A program made the translations under genes and the position numbers. 64,000 nucleotides of DNA from JBBQAA01 sp038276395 (lineage in GTDB: Bacteria; Actinomycetota; Thermoleophilia; Solirubrobacterales; Solirubrobacteraceae): positions 1 to 64,000 of the forward strand of contig JBBQAA010000074.1 in the NCBI GenBank assembly GCA_038276395.1, in the 5' to 3' direction. Under the pieces are notes generated by a model. That model was not told where the DNA came from. It ran no database searches and worked only from the letters and a program-made list of their open reading frames with translations. Of this stretch, positions 7,944-15,904 are shown in pieces. Position 1 is the first letter of the stretch. The number at the start of each line of letters is the position of its first letter.

Positions 7944-8632
7944 AAGATCAGCGGTCGCTGCCAGGGCCGCGGCGAGCCTCGGCGCCGCCGCGGCCCGGGC
8001 GCCGGCACCGCCCCCGAGGCGTCGAGCAGGACCGCGAACCCGTTGCGCCCGACGTCGTCAGGGTCCTGGTACTCGAGCACCGTCAGCCCCGCATGGGCGC
8101 AGAGCTCGAGGAAGCTCTCGCACGTCCACACGTTCCAGTGGCGGTCCTCCGCCGAGCTGAACCCGCGCGCGTGCCGTTCGGCCAGCTCGGCGACGGGCGT
8201 GAGCGGCCGGTCGCGGTCGAAGGTCCGGTCGCGGTGCGGGACGATGAGGAAGACGTAGCGCGCGGCCACGCGTGACCACTCCCGGAGAGCGCGGATCGGA
8301 TCCGGCATGTGCTCGATGACGTGGGAGGCGAGCACGAAGTCGGCAGCGTTCTCGGCGAAGGGCAGCTCGAGGCCGTCGGCCACCACGTCCACCGGCGCCG
8401 CCCAGCCCGTCACCCGCTCCTGGGCGCGCCGGTAGAACGCGGTCTCGGCGCGGTCGACGTTCAGCGTGTCGAGGTTGAAGCACTGGGGCGCGGCGGCGCC
8501 GATCTCGATCCCCCGCAGGCCGTCGAGCCGGTCGTGGGCGAACCGGGAGTCGCACTTGAGGAGCGCCTCGACCAGGGCGCGGGGATGTCGCGCGACGAAC
8601 CGCGCCGGGAAGCGCTGATGGCCGATCCGCAT
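7940..8632 (-). CDS. Class I SAM-dependent methyltransferase
   Basis: The 230-residue protein resembles type-11 methyltransferases. It has a glycine-poor motif I (LRGIEIGAAAP), an acidic loop after strand 2 (NVDRAE), DGLELPFAENAADFVLASHV followed by IEHMPDP, and a YVFLIVPHRDRTFDRDRP strand. Substrate is unknown. IEH in place of the more usual LEH and the missing GxG pattern in motif I make it a divergent member, often seen in glycan- or cell-surface-related clusters. It begins 7 nt downstream of the uvrB stop and is likely cotranscribed with it. Confidence 0.75.
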   Translation of the reverse strand: MRIGHQRFPARFVARHPRALVEALLKCDSRFAHDRLDGLRGIEIGAAAPQCFNLDTLNVDRAETAFYRRAQERVTGWAAPVDVVADGLELPFAENAADFVLASHVIEHMPDPIRALREWSRVAARYVFLIVPHRDRTFDRDRPLTPVAELAERHARGFSSAEDRHWNVWTCESFLELCAHAGLTVLEYQDPDDVGRNGFAVLLDASGAVPAPGPRRRRGSPRPWQRPLIF

Positions 8633-8639
8633 CCCGGCG

Positions 8640-10652
8640 TCAGGTCACGGGCGTGTCGGGCGCCTCGGCGTAGTCCCGCTGCAGCGCCTTGATCTCGTCG
8701 CGGAGCTTCGCCGCGTACTCGAAGCGCAGCTCCTCGGCGGCGGCGAGCATCTCCTCCTCGAGCTCGACGATCGCCTCGGAGATCTCGCGCTGGGACATCC
8801 CGGCCGTCTCGCGGCGGCGGCCCCGGCGGTTCTTCTTCGGGACCTTGGAGTCGGCCTGGAGGAACTCGGCGATGTCGGAGATCCCCTTGACGATCGACGC
8901 GGGGGTGATGCCGTGCTCCTCGTTGTAGGCCTCCTGGATCGCGCGGCGCCGCTCCGTCTCGCCGATCGCCGCCCGCATGGCCGCGGTCTCCCGGTCGGCG
9001 TACATGAGGACGGTCCCGTTGATGTTCCGCGCCGCGCGGCCGATCGTCTGCACGAGCGAGGTCTCCCCGCGCAGGAAGCCCTCCTTGTCGGCGTCGAGGA
9101 TCCCCACGAGCGTCACCTCGGGGAGGTCGAGGCCCTCGCGCAGCAGGTTGACCCCGACGAGCACGTCAAATTCGCCGAGCCGCAGGTCGCGGATGATCTG
9201 GATCCGCTCGAGCGTGTCGACCTCGGAGTGCAGATAGCGGACCTTGAAGCCCATCTCGAGCAGGTAATCCGTCAGGTCCTCGGACATCTTCTTGGTCAGC
9301 GTCGTCACGAGCGCGCGCTCGTCGCGCTCGACGCGGGCCTTGATCTCGTTCATCAGGTCGTCGATCTGGTTCTTCGTCTCGCGGACCTCGACCGCGGGGT
9401 CGACGATCCCCGTGGGCCGGACGATCTGCTCGACGATCCGCGGCGAGTGGGAGCGCTCGTACTCGCCGGGGGTGGCGGAGACGAAGACCATCTGCCGGGT
9501 GATCGAGAGGAACTCGGCAAAGGTCTGGGGGCGGTTGTCCAGCGCGCTCGGCAGGCGGAAGCCGTAGTCCACGAGCGTCGTCTTGCGCGAGCGGTCCCCC
9601 TCGTACATCCCGCCGATCTGCGGGACCGTCTGGTGGGACTCGTCGAGGAAGCAGACGAAGTCCTTGGGGAAGTAGTCGATCAGGCAGTACGGGCGCTCGC
9701 CCGGCTTGCGCCCGTCGAGGATCCGCGAGTAGTTCTCGATCCCCGAGCAGAAGCCCATCTCGCGCAGCATCTCCATGTCGTACTGCGTGCGCTGGCGCAG
9801 GCGGTGGGACTCGAGCAGCTTGCCCTCGGCCTCGAGCTCGGCGCAGCGCGTGTTCAGCTCGAGCCCGATCTGCTGGACGGCGGACTCGATGTAGCCCTCG
9901 CGCACGTTGTAGTGGGTCGCGGGCCAGATCGCCACGTGCTCGAGGTCGTCCTGGATCAGCTCGCCGGTGATCGGGTCGAAGTGCTGCAGGCGCTCGATCT
10001 CGTCGCCGAAGAGCGAGACGCGAAAGGCGGTCTCGGCGTAGGCGGGAAAGACCTCGAGCGTGTCGCCGCGCACGCGGAAGGTCCCGCGCGAGAGCGCCGT
10101 GTCGTTGCGCGAGTACTGGATCGAGACGAGCTTTCGCAGCAGCTCGTCGCGCTCGACGAACTGCCCGCGGTTCAGCGTGATCAGGTTCAACTCGTAGACC
10201 TCGGGCGAGCCGAGGCCGTAGATGCAGGAGACCGAGGCGACGATGATCACGTCGCGCCGGGCGAACAGCGCGGCGGTGGCGGCGTGGCGCAGGCGATCGA
10301 TCTCCTGGTTGATCGCCGAGTCCTTCTCGATGTAGAGGTCCTTGGAGGGGACGTAGGCCTCAGGCTGGTAGTAGTCGTAGTAGGAGACGAAGTACTCGAC
10401 GGCGTTCTCGGGGAAGTACGTGCGGAACTCGTTGCAGAGCTGCGCGGCGAGCGTCTTGTTGTGGGCGACGACGAGCGAGGGCCGCTGGACGGCCTCGATC
10501 GTCGAGGCCATCGTCATCGTCTTGCCCGTGCCCGTGGCTCCGAGCAGCGTGGAGAAGCGCTCGCCGGCCTCGATGCCCTGCTTCAGCGAAGCGATCGCCG
10601 CGGGCTGGTCGGCCGTCGCCGAGTAGGTCGAGTCGAGCTTGAACGGCGGCAC
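8640..10652 (-). CDS. uvrB: UvrABC system protein B (excinuclease subunit)
   Basis: UvrB is the damage-verifying helicase-like subunit of nucleotide excision repair, working with UvrA and UvrC. The 670-residue sequence has the Walker A GATGTGKT (about residues 38-45), the beta-hairpin region YYDYYQPEAYVP, SVSCIYGLGSPE, DESHQTVPQIGGMYEGD, helicase motifs V and VI (LREGLDLPEV, QTIGRAARN) and a C-terminal UVR domain (LEEEMLAAAEELRFEYAAKL) that contacts UvrC. Length is normal. The GTG start matches the family N-terminus. TAATCT at 10659-10664 lies 6 nt upstream, suggesting a leaderless mRNA from a promoter inside the tail of an amine-oxidase remnant. The methyltransferase gene follows. Confidence 0.98.
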   Translation of the reverse strand: MPPFKLDSTYSATADQPAAIASLKQGIEAGERFSTLLGATGTGKTMTMASTIEAVQRPSLVVAHNKTLAAQLCNEFRTYFPENAVEYFVSYYDYYQPEAYVPSKDLYIEKDSAINQEIDRLRHAATAALFARRDVIIVASVSCIYGLGSPEVYELNLITLNRGQFVERDELLRKLVSIQYSRNDTALSRGTFRVRGDTLEVFPAYAETAFRVSLFGDEIERLQHFDPITGELIQDDLEHVAIWPATHYNVREGYIESAVQQIGLELNTRCAELEAEGKLLESHRLRQRTQYDMEMLREMGFCSGIENYSRILDGRKPGERPYCLIDYFPKDFVCFLDESHQTVPQIGGMYEGDRSRKTTLVDYGFRLPSALDNRPQTFAEFLSITRQMVFVSATPGEYERSHSPRIVEQIVRPTGIVDPAVEVRETKNQIDDLMNEIKARVERDERALVTTLTKKMSEDLTDYLLEMGFKVRYLHSEVDTLERIQIIRDLRLGEFDVLVGVNLLREGLDLPEVTLVGILDADKEGFLRGETSLVQTIGRAARNINGTVLMYADRETAAMRAAIGETERRRAIQEAYNEEHGITPASIVKGISDIAEFLQADSKVPKKNRRGRRRETAGMSQREISEAIVELEEEMLAAAEELRFEYAAKLRDEIKALQRDYAEAPDTPVT

Positions 10653-10658
10653 GCCCTC

Positions 10659-10664
10659 AGATTA
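10659..10664 (-). promoter_or_regulatory. Candidate -10 box for leaderless uvrB
   Basis: TAATCT on the minus strand, then GAGGGC, then GTG. The box overlaps the TAA stop of the amine-oxidase remnant. GAGGG is too close to act as a normal Shine-Dalgarno site. Confidence 0.5.
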
Positions 10665-10742
10665 GAGGCGCGCGAGGACCGCTCCGGCGACCCCCTCACC
10701 GGCGCTTATCGCGCCCTCCATGTAGCCCGGCGGCGTCTCGCA
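10662..10742 (-). pseudogene. Remnant of flavin amine oxidase C-terminus
   Basis: The minus strand between the transglycosylase and uvrB encodes CETPPGYMEGAISAGEGVAG then AVLARL and a stop. This is the C-terminal FAD-contacting signature of monoamine-oxidase-type flavoproteins (usually AGTET...GYMEGAxxSGERAAxEVL). No upstream frame supplies the rest of such a protein: the neighbouring transglycosylase stop is only 53 bp away. The fragment therefore looks like the tail of a gene otherwise lost by deletion. It has no start codon of its own and its stop overlaps the uvrB -10 candidate. Confidence 0.6.
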
Positions 10743-10795
10743 CCTAGGGGCGCCAGGGGACCACAAGTGCCGGGAATTCGCCGAACCGCGTCCCC

Positions 10796-11446
10796 CTACA
10801 GCCCGAGCTCCTTCGCGTAGGTCCGCCGGTAGCGGTCGCGCGCGTCGAACACGCGCGCCACGTAGGCCCGCGTCTCCGGGAAGGGGATGTCGGCGGGCCC
10901 GAACGGCCGCCCCGAGCGCGCGCCGCGCACGAGCCAGCGATCGACGTTCGTCTCCCCGCCGTTGTAGGCGGCCACCGCGAGAGTCTCGTTGCCGCCGTAG
11001 CGACGGATGAGGTAGCTCAGGTAGTAGCTGCCGTAGGCGATGTTGACCTGCGGCGTGGCGAGGTCGGCGACATGGAAGTTGGTGGCGCCCGAGCGGCGGG
11101 CGAGGAACTCCGCCGTCGAGGGCAGGAGCTGCATGAGCCCCTCGGCACCGGCCGAGGAGGTCCGCGGGACGAACTTCGACTCGACGTAGATGACTCCCGC
11201 CACGAGCGCCGGGTCGAGCCCCTTCTCGCGCGCCTGCTGGCGGATGATGTCCTCGTGGCGGAGCGGCAGCCGGATCTCCTCGACGGCGTGGCGGAAGAAC
11301 GGCGCGAGGAGCAGGACCAGCGCGAGCAGCAGGAGCGGCGCGCCGATGAGCACGCGCAGCCGGCGGCGACGCTGCTCGACCCGCTGCCGCGCCGACACGC
11401 GGCGCGGGGCGGCGCGGCGCGCGGAGGCGGCCCGGGACGTACTCAT
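10796..11446 (-). CDS. Membrane-anchored lytic murein transglycosylase (SLT domain)
   Basis: The 216-residue protein has an Arg-rich cytoplasmic N-terminus, one membrane segment at about residues 32-52, and an extracytoplasmic SLT domain. Family landmarks are the catalytic Glu89 in YVESKF, AGAEGLMQLLPSTA, NIAYGSYYLSYL and AVAAYNGG. It would cleave the MurNAc-GlcNAc bond in peptidoglycan with 1,6-anhydro product formation. It starts at 11446, its ATG sharing one base with the TGA stop of coaE (TGATG), and so is translated from the rpsA-coaE operon. Confidence 0.92.
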   Translation of the reverse strand: MSTSRAASARRAAPRRVSARQRVEQRRRRLRVLIGAPLLLLALVLLLAPFFRHAVEEIRLPLRHEDIIRQQAREKGLDPALVAGVIYVESKFVPRTSSAGAEGLMQLLPSTAEFLARRSGATNFHVADLATPQVNIAYGSYYLSYLIRRYGGNETLAVAAYNGGETNVDRWLVRGARSGRPFGPADIPFPETRAYVARVFDARDRYRRTYAKELGL

Positions 11447-12045
11447 CACCGGAGCTTGGCAAGAACGGCCGACAGCTTCTGCTCGAGATCCCGCTCGGTG
11501 CCGTCGTTCTCGACCGCGAAGCTCGCGCGGCGGGCCTTCTCCTCCTGGGGGAGCTGGCGGGCGTTTCGCTCCTCGACGGCGGAGTGCCCGCGGGCGCCGG
11601 CGCGCTCGGCGCGCAGCTCCTCGGGCGCGCTGACGGCGATCGTCGCGTCGTAGAGCCCGTCCATGCCCGCCTCGAAGAGCAGCGGCGTCTCGACCACGAG
11701 CGCCCGCGGGGGCGGCTCGGCGGCGAGCTGCTCCTCGCGCCAGGCCGCCACCCGCGCGCCCACGCGCGGCCACAGCAGTCCCTCGAGCCAGCCGCGCTCC
11801 TCCTCGGAGGCGAAGGCGCGAGCGGCGACGGCGCCGCGGTCGATCGTGCCGCCGGGCGCTACCTCGGGGCCCCAGCGCGCGACGACGAGCTCGCGCACCT
11901 CGTCGCTCGCGTAGAGCTCGTGCACCACGGCGTCGGTCGAGAGGGTTGCGGCGCCGAGGCGCTCGAGCGCGGCCAGCGCCGTGGACTTCCCGGCCCCGAT
12001 CCCGCCCGTCAGGCCGACGAACGGGATCCGGGCGCCGACGCTCAG
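11446..12045 (-). CDS. coaE: Dephospho-CoA kinase, probable CTG start
   Basis: CoaE phosphorylates dephospho-CoA in the last step of coenzyme A synthesis. The P-loop FVGLTGGIGAGKST is at the N-terminus, then ALERLGAATLSTDAVVHELY, LVVETPLLFEAGMD and a normal C-terminal helix. The usual starts ATG, GTG and TTG are absent in frame until the GTG at 11928, which would delete the P-loop. The only sensible initiator is CTG at 12045, which overlaps the rpsA stop as CTGA, exactly as ATGA/GTGA overlaps do elsewhere in this window. That gives 199 residues, normal for the family. The start codon is inference; the gene identity is clear. Confidence 0.88.
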   Translation of the reverse strand: MSVGARIPFVGLTGGIGAGKSTALAALERLGAATLSTDAVVHELYASDEVRELVVARWGPEVAPGGTIDRGAVAARAFASEEERGWLEGLLWPRVGARVAAWREEQLAAEPPPRALVVETPLLFEAGMDGLYDATIAVSAPEELRAERAGARGHSAVEERNARQLPQEEKARRASFAVENDGTERDLEQKLSAVLAKLR

Positions 12046-13496
12046 GAGCCCGCGGCCTCGCCCTCGTCGCCCGTGCCGCCCTCGGCGTCGGTGCCGGCGG
12101 GCTCGGCGGGCTCGGGCTGGGCGTCCGGGTCGGGCTGCTCGGCGGGGGCGTCCTCCGGTTCGGTGCCGCCCTCGGCCTTGGTCGCAGGGGCCTCCTCGGC
12201 CTCGGCCACGGGCGCCTCCTCGGCCGTCGGCGCTTCGGCCGCGGCGTCGGCCATCGCGGCGTCATCCCCGGGGAAGACGTCCTCGGAGAGCCCGAGCTCG
12301 GGCACGTTGTCGTAGTCCGGCGCGGCGTCGGTGCCGGCGCTCGAGCCGGGCACGGGCAGGACCTGGTCCTCCACGCGCTTGATCGAGAGCGAGAGCCGGC
12401 GGCGCTCGTCGTCGATCTCGAGGATGCGCACGCGCACCTCGTCGCCGGCCGCGACGAGCTCGCGCGGGTTCTCCACGTGGTGAGCGGCCAGCTCGGAGAT
12501 GTGCACGAGGCCCTCGACACCGTCGAGGATCTCGACGAAGGAACCGAAGGTGACGACCTTGGTCACCGCGCCCGCCAGCTCGTCCCCCACCTGGTAGGTG
12601 TCGACGACGCGCTGCCACGGGTCCTCCTGCGTCTGCTTGAGGCCGAGGGAGATCCGCTGGCGCTCGCGGTCGATGTCGAGCACCTTGATGTTTACCGTCT
12701 GGCCGATCGAGAGCAGCTCGGAGGGATGGTTGACGTGGGACCACGACAGCTCGGAGATGTGGATGAGGCCGTCGATCCCATCGAGGTCGACGAAGGCGCC
12801 GAAATCGACGATGTTCGAGATCTGCCCCTCGACGACATCGCCCGGCTGCAGGCGGTCGAGGATCTGCTGGCGCTGCTCCTTGCGCTCCTCCTCGAGCACG
12901 GCGCGGCGCGAGAGCACGACGTTGTTGCGCGCGCGGTTCAGCTCGATTACCTTGCACTCGATCTTCTGGCCCATGAACTCGTCGAGGTTGGCCACGCGGC
13001 GGATGTCGACGAGCGAGGCGGGCAGGAAGCCGCGCACCCCGAGGTCGATGATGAGCCCGCCCTTGACGACCTCGATGACGCCGCCGATGACCGGCTCGCC
13101 GGAGTCGGCCGCCGCCTCGATCGTGCGCCACGCCTTCTCGAAGCGGGCCTTCTTCTTGGAGAGGATGAGGCGGCCGTCCTGGTCCTCCTTGATGAGGACG
13201 AGGGCGTCGACCTCCTCCCCCATCTCGACCTCGTCGGCGGGGTCGACGCTCTTGCGGATCGACAGCTCGTGGGAGGGGATGACCCCCTCGGACTTGTAGC
13301 CGATGTCGACGAGGACCTCGTCGTTGTCGATGCGCACGACGTGGCCGGTCACGACATCGCCCTCCTCGAAGAGGATAAACGTGGCGTCGTAGTTGGGGAT
13401 CTGCTGGCCGTCGACCTCGAGCAGGAGGCCGCCGGAGCCCTCGACGACCTTCGCCTCGGCGAGGTCGGGGCTTGTGGGAGTGGCGGTTGCGGACAT
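12042..13496 (-). CDS. rpsA: 30S ribosomal protein S1
   Basis: This 484-residue protein has four consecutive S1 RNA-binding domains. They lie roughly at 40-110 (EEGDVVTGHVVRI), 125-195 (IGGVIEVVKGGLIIDLGVRG), 210-285 (GDVVEGQISNIVDFGAFVDL) and 295-370 (GDELAGAVTKVVTFGSFVEI). A long Ala/Glu/Pro-rich acidic tail from about 390 to 484 ends the protein. Four domains is usual for actinobacterial S1, compared with six in E. coli. It is the first gene of rpsA-coaE-SLT. Only 39 bp separate its start from the divergent flavoprotein; TAGAGT lies 9 nt before its ATG, so the mRNA is probably nearly leaderless. Confidence 0.96.
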   Translation of the reverse strand: MSATATPTSPDLAEAKVVEGSGGLLLEVDGQQIPNYDATFILFEEGDVVTGHVVRIDNDEVLVDIGYKSEGVIPSHELSIRKSVDPADEVEMGEEVDALVLIKEDQDGRLILSKKKARFEKAWRTIEAAADSGEPVIGGVIEVVKGGLIIDLGVRGFLPASLVDIRRVANLDEFMGQKIECKVIELNRARNNVVLSRRAVLEEERKEQRQQILDRLQPGDVVEGQISNIVDFGAFVDLDGIDGLIHISELSWSHVNHPSELLSIGQTVNIKVLDIDRERQRISLGLKQTQEDPWQRVVDTYQVGDELAGAVTKVVTFGSFVEILDGVEGLVHISELAAHHVENPRELVAAGDEVRVRILEIDDERRRLSLSIKRVEDQVLPVPGSSAGTDAAPDYDNVPELGLSEDVFPGDDAAMADAAAEAPTAEEAPVAEAEEAPATKAEGGTEPEDAPAEQPDPDAQPEPAEPAGTDAEGGTGDEGEAAGS

Positions 13497-13535
13497 GGAC
13501 CATCAACTCTAGCCCTCCTAGCATGGGCCGTTCCC

Positions 13536-14684
13536 ATGCCCACGCGCGCGACGAAACGAGGCGCCGAGCGCACGCCGCTCTCCCCCGACGCCGACGTCAT
13601 CGTGTGCGGCGCGAGCTTCGCCGGCCTGGCGGTGGCGCGCGAGCTCGAAGGGGCGGGCGCGCGGGTGCTGCTGCTCGACCGCTACGAGATCGGCGAGCGC
13701 CAGACCTCGGCCTGCGGCATCCCCACGGACTGGCTGCGAAACCTCGGCCTGCCCTGGCAGCAGACCTTCTCCGAGCTCGTCGTCCACACGCCGGCGCGCA
13801 CCTCGCGCCACTCCCTCCCCTACTCGTTCTCGACCTTCGACTACCGGACCGTGTGCGGCGGGCTGCGCGACCAGGGGTCGTCGGCCGAGTTCGAGACGGC
13901 GAAGGTCGAGGGCCGCACCGGCCGCACAGTGCACACCGATCGCGGCGACGTCACCGCACCGTTCATCCTCGACGCTCTCGGCTGGCGGCGCATCCTCGCG
14001 CCCGGGGAGAACGTCCAGCCCCCCGAGGCGTTCCTCTCGCGCGGGCTCGAGGTGCACCCCGGCGGGGGCGGTGAGGAGCTCGAGATCTGGATCGACCGCG
14101 GCTACGTCCGCGACGGGTACGGCTGGAGCTTCCCGGCGGGTGAGGAGGTCCGGGTGGGGATCGGCTCCTTCGAACCGCGCGACCACGTGAAGGACGGGAC
14201 GAACCGGCTCGCCGAGGACCTCGGCCGCGACCGCCTTCGCTACCAGGGCAACTGGATCCCGCACCGCATCAGGCCCGCCGCCGAGGACGGCGTGTACTTC
14301 GCCGGGGACTCCGCCGGGCACTGCATCCCGCTGACCGCCGAGGGCATCCGCACCGCGCTCTACTTCGGGATCGCCGCCGGGCAGGAGATCCGCTCGGCGT
14401 TCTCTGGGGGCAAGCCGCGCCCGCGGGCGCTGGCCGACTACGCGGCCTTCTCCGCTGCCCACCGCTGGAAGTTCGAGGCCATGCTCGGCTGGCAGCGCCT
14501 CATCCCGCGCATGCCCCCGCGCGCGCTCGCGCTGCTGCTCCGCGGCCTCGAGCACAAGGAGACGATGGACGTCCTCTTCGAGCACTATCTTCGGATCGCC
14601 CACCCGGACTTCGCCGGCCCGGCGCGGCGGATCCGCATGCGTACCGGCCCGCGCCGCGAGCGCCGGCGTGCGCTCGCGGCGTGA
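13536..14684 (+). CDS. Geranylgeranyl reductase-family FAD-dependent oxidoreductase (copy 1)
   Basis: The 382-residue flavoprotein has an N-terminal FAD motif (DVIVCGASFAGLAVARELEG, with VLLLDRYEIGERQTSACG), the central YGWSFPAGEEVRVGIGSF segment and the second FAD motif YFAGDSAGHCIPLTAEGIR. This is the GGR family organisation, whose members reduce prenyl double bonds or act on related lipids. A paralogue at 40826-41989 next to a squalene/phytoene synthase shares these motifs almost residue by residue. The ATG at 13536 gives an N-terminus matching the paralogue. Substrate is not known. It is divergent from rpsA with a very short shared promoter region. Confidence 0.85.
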   Translation: MPTRATKRGAERTPLSPDADVIVCGASFAGLAVARELEGAGARVLLLDRYEIGERQTSACGIPTDWLRNLGLPWQQTFSELVVHTPARTSRHSLPYSFSTFDYRTVCGGLRDQGSSAEFETAKVEGRTGRTVHTDRGDVTAPFILDALGWRRILAPGENVQPPEAFLSRGLEVHPGGGGEELEIWIDRGYVRDGYGWSFPAGEEVRVGIGSFEPRDHVKDGTNRLAEDLGRDRLRYQGNWIPHRIRPAAEDGVYFAGDSAGHCIPLTAEGIRTALYFGIAAGQEIRSAFSGGKPRPRALADYAAFSAAHRWKFEAMLGWQRLIPRMPPRALALLLRGLEHKETMDVLFEHYLRIAHPDFAGPARRIRMRTGPRRERRRALAA

Positions 14685-14796
14685 CGCCGCCGCTCCTGCG
14701 CGGGCGAGACGCCGGCCGCTCCTGCGCCAATTCCGCGACGACTCTGTCAGGGAAGACGCGCGTCGAGCGGCGGCGCGCGCGACCCGCGCGAGCATC

Positions 14797-15807
14797 GTGG
14801 GCGTGCCCCGGCTCGCCTCGCCCTCCAAAGAACGAGAAAGCCGAGGGGCGGTCGGTTCGTCGCTCGCGCCCGCCGCCGATGGCAGAGGTCAACGAGACGG
14901 TCGTGGGGCGATCGGTTCGTCGCCCGAGACCCGTGGCGCTGCGCGCGGGGAACGAACCGACGCCCGAATCGCCGAGATCGCGCGGGGCCAGCGCGGGAAC
15001 ATCACGACGGCGCAGCTCCTCTGCCTCGGGCTGAGCTCGGGGGGAATCGCGCACCGGCGGCGGACGGGCCTCCTGCACCCGGTCTTCCGCGGCGTCCACC
15101 GCGTGGCGCACCGCGCACCGATCCCGTGGTCCCGGGAGCACGCGGCGCTCCTCGTCTGCGGTCCCGATTTCGCCCTCTCCGATCTCACCGCCGCCTGGTA
15201 CTGGCGTCTCCTGCGGGGGCGTCCGCCCGAGGTCTGCGTGACCGGTCCGCGCGCGCGCCGCTCTCGTCCCGGCCTCAGGCTTCACCGTTCGCCCCTACCG
15301 GGACCGGATGTGCGCCGCAGCGACGGCCTGCGGATCACGAGCCCCCTCCGCACCCTGTCCGACATCGCGCTGACGCTCGACGAGGCGGCGTTTGCCCACG
15401 CCGCGAACGAGGCGCAGGTGCTGCGCCTCGTCACGCGCGCCGAGCTGGCCGCCGGCGGTCCGCGGCTCCGCGTCGCCGCGCTCGAGCCCGGCTTCACCCA
15501 GGAGGAAGGGGAGCGGCGGCTGCGGGCGCTCCTGCGCCGCGCCGGCCTGTGCCCGACCGGGTTCAACGTCGGCGTGCTCGGCCATCGCGTCGATGTCCTG
15601 TTCGCCCCTCAGAAGCTGATCCTCGAGCTCGACGGGTGGGCGGCTCACGGCACGCGGAAGGCGTTTGAGCAGGACCGCGAGCGCATGACGGTCCACGCCG
15701 CCGCGGGCTACCGGACGATCCGCATCACCTGGCGCCACCTCACGGAGGGTCCCGAGCTCCTGATCGCGCGGATCGCCACCGCTCTCGCCAACGCGTCGGT
15801 TCGTTGA
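14797..15807 (+). CDS. AbiEi-like HTH / DUF559 (Vsr-type PD-(D/E)XK) nuclease-like protein
   Basis: The conserved part begins near 14960 with TDARIAEIARGQRGNITTAQ, an AbiEi-type winged-helix N-terminus, then GIAHRRRTGLLHPVFRGVHR. The middle matches the usual 'LTAAWYW...CVTGPRARRSRPGLRLHRS' region. The C-terminal DUF559 domain has HRVDVLFAPQKLILELDGWA followed by HGTRKAFEQDRER: Asp, Glu-x-Asp and Gln/Arg positions of the PD-(D/E)XK fold. No canonical start lies near the conserved N-terminus; the first in-frame starts are GTG 14797 and 14803, which would make a low-complexity extension running through two REP-like repeats. The start is therefore uncertain. Proteins of this type are common, mostly uncharacterised, in actinobacteria. 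Flanking inverted repeats suggest mobility or repeat-associated biology. Confidence 0.7.
   Translation: MGVPRLASPSKERESRGAVGSSLAPAADGRGQRDGRGAIGSSPETRGAARGERTDARIAEIARGQRGNITTAQLLCLGLSSGGIAHRRRTGLLHPVFRGVHRVAHRAPIPWSREHAALLVCGPDFALSDLTAAWYWRLLRGRPPEVCVTGPRARRSRPGLRLHRSPLPGPDVRRSDGLRITSPLRTLSDIALTLDEAAFAHAANEAQVLRLVTRAELAAGGPRLRVAALEPGFTQEEGERRLRALLRRAGLCPTGFNVGVLGHRVDVLFAPQKLILELDGWAAHGTRKAFEQDRERMTVHAAAGYRTIRITWRHLTEGPELLIARIATALANASVR
14831..14866 (+). repeat. REP-like palindrome, copy 1
   Basis: This is a 36-bp unit starting AACGAGA and ending TCGGTTCGTCGCTCG. It matches copy 2 at about 30 of 36 positions and sits exactly 60 bp before it. It can fold as imperfect 12-nt arms around AGGGG. 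Confidence 0.65.
14891..14926 (+). repeat. REP-like palindrome, copy 2
   Basis: ACGAGACGGTCG-TGGGG-CGATCGGTTCGT forms an imperfect hairpin (9 of 12 positions paired, more with G-U). It is a direct repeat of copy 1 and the inverse of copies 3 and 4 downstream of the nuclease-like gene. Confidence 0.7.
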
Positions 15808-15829
15808 CCGGATCCGGCCAGCGCCCGTC

Positions 15830-15865
15830 CGGGCGACGAAACGGTTGCCGGACGATCGTTCCGTT
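15830..15865 (-). repeat. REP-like palindrome, copy 3 (inverted)
   Basis: The unit begins CGGGCGACGAAACGGTTG on the plus strand and is the inverted counterpart of copy 2, starting 23 bp after the nuclease-like gene stop. ACGAAACGGTTG-CCGGA-CGATCGTTCCGT folds as an imperfect hairpin with the same arm and loop size as copy 2. Confidence 0.7.
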
Positions 15866-15889
15866 CCCCGCGGCGGCGGGGACGGCGGG

Positions 15890-15903
15890 CGGGTGACGAA
15901 ACG
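15890..15903 (-). repeat. REP-like palindrome, partial copy 4 (inverted)
   Basis: CGGGTGACGAAACG matches the outer part of copy 3, 60 bp further on, but the second arm is not preserved. It lies within the 3' end of the decayed secreted-protein gene. Confidence 0.45.
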
Positions 15904-15904
15904 A

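Noticed and set aside
14947..14965. Additional REP-like copy (AACGAACCGACGCCCG)
   Set aside because: Only the outer sequence matches and the second arm is missing; it is part of the conserved N-terminus coding region of the nuclease-like gene.
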